Assembly: GCA_947243855.1 (NCBI GenBank) | Contig: CAMXIK010000004.1 | Coordinates: 87,413-151,412, forward strand | Length of the DNA stretch: 64,000 nt | Direction: 5' to 3' | Origin: an uncultured Lachnospiraceae bacterium | Lineage (GTDB): Bacteria; Bacillota; Clostridia; Lachnospirales; Lachnospiraceae | Shown here: piece by piece, positions 60,817 through 64,000 of the stretch | Position numbering within the stretch: position 1 is the first letter of the stretch | Layout: each line of letters begins with the position of its first letter | Made by a program: the position numbers and the translations under genes | The notes under the pieces: generated by a model | The model's input: only the letters and a program-made list of their open reading frames with translations | Databases searched by the model: none | Told to the model about the DNA's origin: nothing

Positions 60817-60893
60817 AGACCCCCCCCCAAAGTTGCCACCTTGGGGGGTCATTTGGTGATTTACTTGTATAGCACGATATAGCTGTTTTTGCC
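60817..60893 (-). ncRNA. candidate antisense antitoxin RNA, copy 2 (orphan)
   Basis: A second, related module: minus-strand TTGCAA (60929-60924) and TATAAT (60906-60901) with a 17-base spacer, similar surrounding sequence (TTTGCCTAC/TATCGGCATTAT), and a G/C-rich hairpin (GACCCCCCCCC with GGGGGGTC, 60819-60850). No intact toxin ORF sits next to it. Confidence 0.5.
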
Positions 60894-61105
60894 TACTGGC
60901 ATTATATCATATGCAAAAATGGATTGCAAGATGCACCGATAAAGAAGATAAGCTGTGACAGTTTATTTTTTATGGGGCAGGATGAAGATACTCCGTGGGA
61001 AAACAAGCTGATAGATTTCTAACGTTTTTCTATCTGTCTTATGAAAACAGGGAGTATGTGCGGCGGTGGCTCACAAAACTCAATTCTATTTTGGTTGGTT
61101 ATTTT

Positions 61106-61336
61106 TTAATCCATCTTTTTTATGTGTTCTTCTATTTTATGTAGTCGATAAATATCCATAAACATACTATTACCATGTTTATCACAAAAATTTCGCCATT
61201 TGCATTCTTCGTTATTACATGGTTCTTTTCGCGTCCAACAATGTCTTGTTTGAATTAATCGTATGCTATTCCAGACTGTTAAAAACATCACAATAATTAC
61301 TTTTAGAACAAAAATCAGTTGATTTGCTATTTGCAT
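61106..61336 (-). CDS. small protein with one N-terminal membrane helix
   Basis: A 76-residue minus-strand protein; ATG 61336 has a GAGGTGACAATC site. The hydrophobic stretch LIFVLKVIIVMFLTVW is followed by a soluble tail with Cys/Trp/His (HCWTRKEPCNNEECKWRNFC) that may bind a metal. Unknown family. It lies inside the tRNA-Gly islet and is AT-rich. Confidence 0.5.
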   Translation of the reverse strand: MQIANQLIFVLKVIIVMFLTVWNSIRLIQTRHCWTRKEPCNNEECKWRNFCDKHGNSMFMDIYRLHKIEEHIKKMD

Positions 61337-61458
61337 GATTGTCACCTCGTTTTTTTAGTATAACACAAAAAGAATATTACGCAAATATACGTAATGAAAT
61401 TTTACGTTCTGCAATTTTACTCTATGTTCAGGGATAATATGAGCAAGAGGATGATGAT

Positions 61459-61665
61459 ATGATTAGCTATGAAAAATTATGGAAATATATGAAAGAAAAT
61501 AAGGTTAGCCAATATTATTTGATTCAGCATGGAATTGGCAATAAAACAATTTACAATATCAGGAAAGGTTGCCATATTTCAACGGCAACGCTAGAGAAAC
61601 TATGTGATATTTTGAAGTGTACGCCTAATGACATAATCGAGTTTAAGGCTGATCTTCCGAATTAA
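61459..61665 (+). CDS. small XRE-family transcriptional regulator
   Basis: A 68-residue Cro/C1-type HTH protein: YEKLWKYMKENKVSQYYLIQ, HGIGNKTIYNIRKGCHIS, then TLEKLCDILKCTPNDIIEF. This is the HTH_26-type short regulator common on mobile elements. An AGGATGATGAT region precedes the ATG. It probably controls islet genes. Confidence 0.85.
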   Translation: MISYEKLWKYMKENKVSQYYLIQHGIGNKTIYNIRKGCHISTATLEKLCDILKCTPNDIIEFKADLPN

Positions 61666-61851
61666 AATATGCCCCGAAAAGCCTATAAAATCAAGAAGGA
61701 AAGCACATTGTCTATGGGGGATATAAAGTCCTTCGCATAATAAAAGCATTGTAGTGGTACTAAGGTACTGTCTACAACTGTCTACCGATTTGTAGACACA
61801 CAAAAATAGCGGAAACGCTGTATTTATCAACATTTCCGCTGCTTTTACTGG

Positions 61852-61884
61852 AATAAAAAAGAGCGCGAGACGGGACTCGAACCC
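61852..61884 (+). repeat. tRNA-side copy of the att repeat
   Basis: Contains the 3' end of tRNA-Gly plus the AATAAAAAA flank; the partner is at 59470-59502. The 2.4-kb segment between them is the islet. Confidence 0.8.
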
Positions 61885-61934
61885 GCGGCCTCGACCTTGG
61901 CAAGGTCGCGCTCCACCAACTGAGCCACTCGCGC
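61863..61934 (-). tRNA. tRNA-Gly (anticodon GCC)
   Basis: On the minus strand the 72-nt sequence has a 7-bp acceptor stem GCGCGAG/CTCGCGC, D arm GCTCAGTTGGTGGAGC, anticodon stem-loop CGACC-TTGCCAA-GGTCG giving anticodon GCC, and T arm GCGGGTTCGAGTCCCGT. No CCA is encoded. A T-run follows the 3' end. Its 3' end is duplicated at 59470-59502. Confidence 0.97.
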
Positions 61935-62024
61935 ATAATGTCCAACCTGATCGCTCGGACATTTATTAATATACTATAGGAGCTTTGCTTTGTCAACAAA
62001 AAAATATTTTTTTTTGGAAAAGAT

Positions 62025-62052
62025 TTGACAAATAGAAAAAATGGTGTATTAT
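62025..62052 (+). promoter_or_regulatory. promoter of the small protein-greA unit
   Basis: TTGACA (62025-62030) and TATTAT (62047-62052), 16-base spacer. Confidence 0.75.
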
Positions 62053-62097
62053 GGTGGTGTAAACGCAGAGTAGATGAGAAAAAGGGAGGAAAAGATC

Positions 62098-62334
62098 ATG
62101 AAAGTAATGAACATTGAAGATCCAGAGAAGTTTTTTGAGGTAATAAACAAGTGCAAAGGCACGGTTGAGTTGGTGACCAAAGAAGGCGACAGACTGAATT
62201 TAAAGTCACAGTTGACAAAGTACGTTGCGCTGACGAAGCTGTTTGCGGATAACGCGATTCCGGAGATGGAGCTTGTGGCGCATGATCCAGAGGATGTGAA
62301 TCTTCTGCTTGACTACATGGTAAATTCCAAGTAA
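62098..62334 (+). CDS. small conserved protein, HPr-like in appearance
   Basis: A 78-residue protein from ATG 62098 (GGGAGGAAAAGATC). The pattern MKVMNIEDPEKFFEVINKCKG, VELVTKEGDRLNLKSQLTKY and ELVAHDPEDVNLLLDYMV recalls an HPr-like alpha/beta fold, without a phosphorylatable His at the usual place. greA starts 8 bases after its stop, so the two are co-transcribed. Function unknown. Confidence 0.65.
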   Translation: MKVMNIEDPEKFFEVINKCKGTVELVTKEGDRLNLKSQLTKYVALTKLFADNAIPEMELVAHDPEDVNLLLDYMVNSK

Positions 62335-62341
62335 GACTGCC

Positions 62342-62845
62342 ATGCATAACGAACTGACGAAACAGGATATCCGTAAGATGGAGGAGGAGATCGAGTACCG
62401 CAAGCTGGTGGTGCGTCCGCAGGCCTTGGAGGATGTAAAGGAGGCCAGAGCGCACGGCGATCTGAGCGAGAACTTTGAGTATCATGCGGCAAAGAAGGTG
62501 AAGAACCAGAACGAGAGCCGCATCCGCTATCTGGAACGGATGATAAAAACCGCCGTGATTGTGTCCGATGAGTCCGCAGAGGATGAGGTCGGTTTGAACA
62601 ATACGGTTGAGGTGTTCTTCGAGGAGGATAACCTCACAGAGACCTATAAACTGGTGACCACAGTGCGGGGAAATTCGCTGGAAGGGTTGATCAGTACGGA
62701 ATCGCCGCTGGGAAAGGCTTTGCTCGGTCACAAGGCGGGCGACCGCGTCCATGTGGAGCTGGCCGGAGGCGGAGGTTACGATGTGGTGGTGAAGTCCATT
62801 GAAAATACGGTGGACGACGGAACGGATAAGATAAGGAGCTTCTAG
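62342..62845 (+). CDS. greA: transcription elongation factor GreA
   Basis: A 167-residue GreA/GreB-family factor. N-terminal coiled coil: KQDIRKMEEEIEYRKLVVRP, then ARAHGDLSENFEYHAAKKVK with the tip acidic residues, and the C-terminal FKBP-like domain (ETYKLVTTVRGN to AGDRVHVELAGGGGYDV). It rescues backtracked RNA polymerase. The conserved GDLSEN motif is present. A terminator overlaps its stop codon. Confidence 0.92.
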   Translation: MHNELTKQDIRKMEEEIEYRKLVVRPQALEDVKEARAHGDLSENFEYHAAKKVKNQNESRIRYLERMIKTAVIVSDESAEDEVGLNNTVEVFFEEDNLTETYKLVTTVRGNSLEGLISTESPLGKALLGHKAGDRVHVELAGGGGYDVVVKSIENTVDDGTDKIRSF

Positions 62846-62874
62846 TATAGGAAATATACTAGGGCTCTTTTTTT
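62836..62874 (+). terminator. terminator of greA
   Basis: GAGC plus CTAGTATA pairs with TATACTAG plus GCTC, followed by seven T; the hairpin includes the greA stop codon. Confidence 0.85.
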
Positions 62875-62952
62875 GCTTCTAACTCTGCTTATTCGCGCAT
62901 ATATCTAAAGAAAGGTGGACAGGTTTTAAGAAAGAGCAGGGAGGATGAGCAT

Positions 62953-64000
62953 ATGTATGAGAACCGAAGCGTATCGGAGACGATCCGGGGACTACAAACA
63001 AGCGCAGATCGCGGGCTTGACGAGAGACAGGCTGCGGAGCGCAGGGCAAAGTACGGGCCGAACAGATTAAAAGATCAGGAAAAAAAGAGTCTTGCCAAAA
63101 GAATTGTAGAGCAGATTAACGATCCTTTGATCATGATCTTAATGGTGGCGATGGCGATTTCTGTGATGCTGCATGAGATTGGGGATGCGGTGATCATTGT
63201 GACGGTGGTGGCGTTGAATGCGGCGGTAGGCATCATTCAGGAGGGAAAGGCGGGTAAGGCGGTGGAGGCGCTGAAACAGATTGCAGAGCCTCATGCACAG
63301 GTGTGCCGGGAGGGTGTGCAGAAAAATATACCGGCTCTGGAACTGGTGCCCGGAGATATCGTACTATTAGAGGCGGGAAATAGAGTTCCGGCCGACCTAA
63401 GAATTATAGAAAGTATTGGTATTTTTGCAGAAGAGTCTACCCTAACAGGAGAGTCTGTGCCGGTGGAAAAGGACGCAGACTATGTGGAGGAAGGCAGTGC
63501 GGACAACAGCAGTCCGAATATGGCGTATATGTCCACTTACATCACAAAAGGCAGGGGCCGGGGTGTGGTGACCGCCACGGGAATGGATACGCGCGTCGGC
63601 CATATTGCGGACATGCTGCAAGGACACAAGGAAAAGCTGACGCCGCTGCAGATTAGGCTGGGAGAACTTGGCAGGGTGTTGAGTTTGCTGGCGGTGGGAA
63701 TCTGTGTGCTCCTTTTTATTGTGGCGCTGCTCCAGAAGCGGAACGTGGGAGACATGCTTCTGACTTCCGTTTCGCTGGCGGTGGCGGCCGTACCGGAGGG
63801 GCTTCCCGCGATTGTAACGATTGTGCTGGCTCTTAGCGTGTCCCGGATGGTGAAGGCAAAGACAATCGTTCGCAGGCTTTCCGCTGTGGAGACTTTGGGC
63901 GCCGTGGAGGTAGTCTGCTCGGACAAGACTGGGACGCTGACCCAGAATAAAATGACGGTAACGGAATGTTATCTCGACGGAAAGCTCATGGAGAGGGGAC
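62953..64000 (+). CDS. cation (calcium-type) P-type ATPase, 3' end outside the window
   Basis: Open from ATG 62953 to the window end (349 codons). The N-terminal SERCA/PMCA-like region (ETIRGLQTSADRGLDERQAAER), TGES-type actuator loop (STLTGESVPVEKD), PEGLPA in transmembrane segment 4 and the phosphorylation site DKTGTLTQNKMT (Asp324) are visible. These mark a type II ATPase for Ca2+ or a similar cation. The window ends just after the phosphorylation site; the nucleotide and last TM domains are missing. Confidence 0.93.
   Translation, partial: MYENRSVSETIRGLQTSADRGLDERQAAERRAKYGPNRLKDQEKKSLAKRIVEQINDPLIMILMVAMAISVMLHEIGDAVIIVTVVALNAAVGIIQEGKAGKAVEALKQIAEPHAQVCREGVQKNIPALELVPGDIVLLEAGNRVPADLRIIESIGIFAEESTLTGESVPVEKDADYVEEGSADNSSPNMAYMSTYITKGRGRGVVTATGMDTRVGHIADMLQGHKEKLTPLQIRLGELGRVLSLLAVGICVLLFIVALLQKRNVGDMLLTSVSLAVAAVPEGLPAIVTIVLALSVSRMVKAKTIVRRLSAVETLGAVEVVCSDKTGTLTQNKMTVTECYLDGKLMERG

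Overview
The window looks like a chromosomal segment from a Gram-positive Clostridia, most likely a Lachnospiraceae gut bacterium. This is inferred from gene content, not from a database search. GC content is moderate, ribosome binding sites are strong GGAGG types, nearly all genes lie on the + strand (only the PAP2 protein, the LUD protein, one small islet gene and a tRNA are on the - strand), and the gene families are typical of this group: RibU under an FMN riboswitch, BceRS-BceAB, GerMN lipoprotein, ComEA/ComEC, HolA, DUF1653 and a very large repeat-rich surface protein.

Region by region: 1-6.6 kb holds small accessory and housekeeping genes (methyltransferase end, DUF2185, DUF4143 ATPase, three GNAT acetyltransferases, flavoprotein, dCMP deaminase, prolyl-tRNA deacylase) and a HigBA-type toxin-antitoxin pair. 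6.6-7.4 kb is an FMN riboswitch controlling ribU. 7.5-12.2 kb is a Bce-type antimicrobial-peptide sensing and detoxification module. 12.5-22.8 kb is one gene for a roughly 3440-residue membrane-anchored surface protein. 23.2-26.9 kb carries Fic, a coiled-coil protein, a DUF1016 nuclease and a DUF4037 protein. 27-31.9 kb is argJ-argB-argD coupled to a solute-binding protein. 32-42 kb interleaves natural-transformation genes (comEA, comEC) with a two-component system, a GerMN lipoprotein, two envelope proteins and holA. 42-47.7 kb holds thrH, a LexA-controlled DUF1653 gene broken by an in-frame TAG, a 5'-nucleotidase, mutY and a glycosyltransferase. 48.8-54.7 kb holds glyA, hom, lysC and an unusual soluble chemoreceptor fused to an [FeFe]-hydrogenase-like module. 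55.6-59.4 kb contains two promoter-terminator units without convincing ORFs (candidate ncRNAs), an NagZ-like GH3 enzyme and a DUF3800 gene. 59.5-61.9 kb is a decayed islet bounded by a duplicated 3' end of tRNA-Gly, holding toxin-antitoxin remnants. 62-64 kb has greA and the start of a calcium-type P-ATPase.

The most unusual signals are: (1) the 10-mer TTATGTAAAC, present in 11 exact copies where about 0.15 would be expected, eight of them in the 10 kb around comEA-comEC; (2) two candidate structured RNAs with consensus promoters and terminators, one directly behind a DUF3800 gene; (3) a 9-G tract near the start of the giant surface gene, suggesting phase variation; (4) a consensus promoter with two LexA boxes in front of a gene interrupted by TAG; and (5) the tRNA-Gly islet with a type I toxin and two related antisense-RNA promoters.
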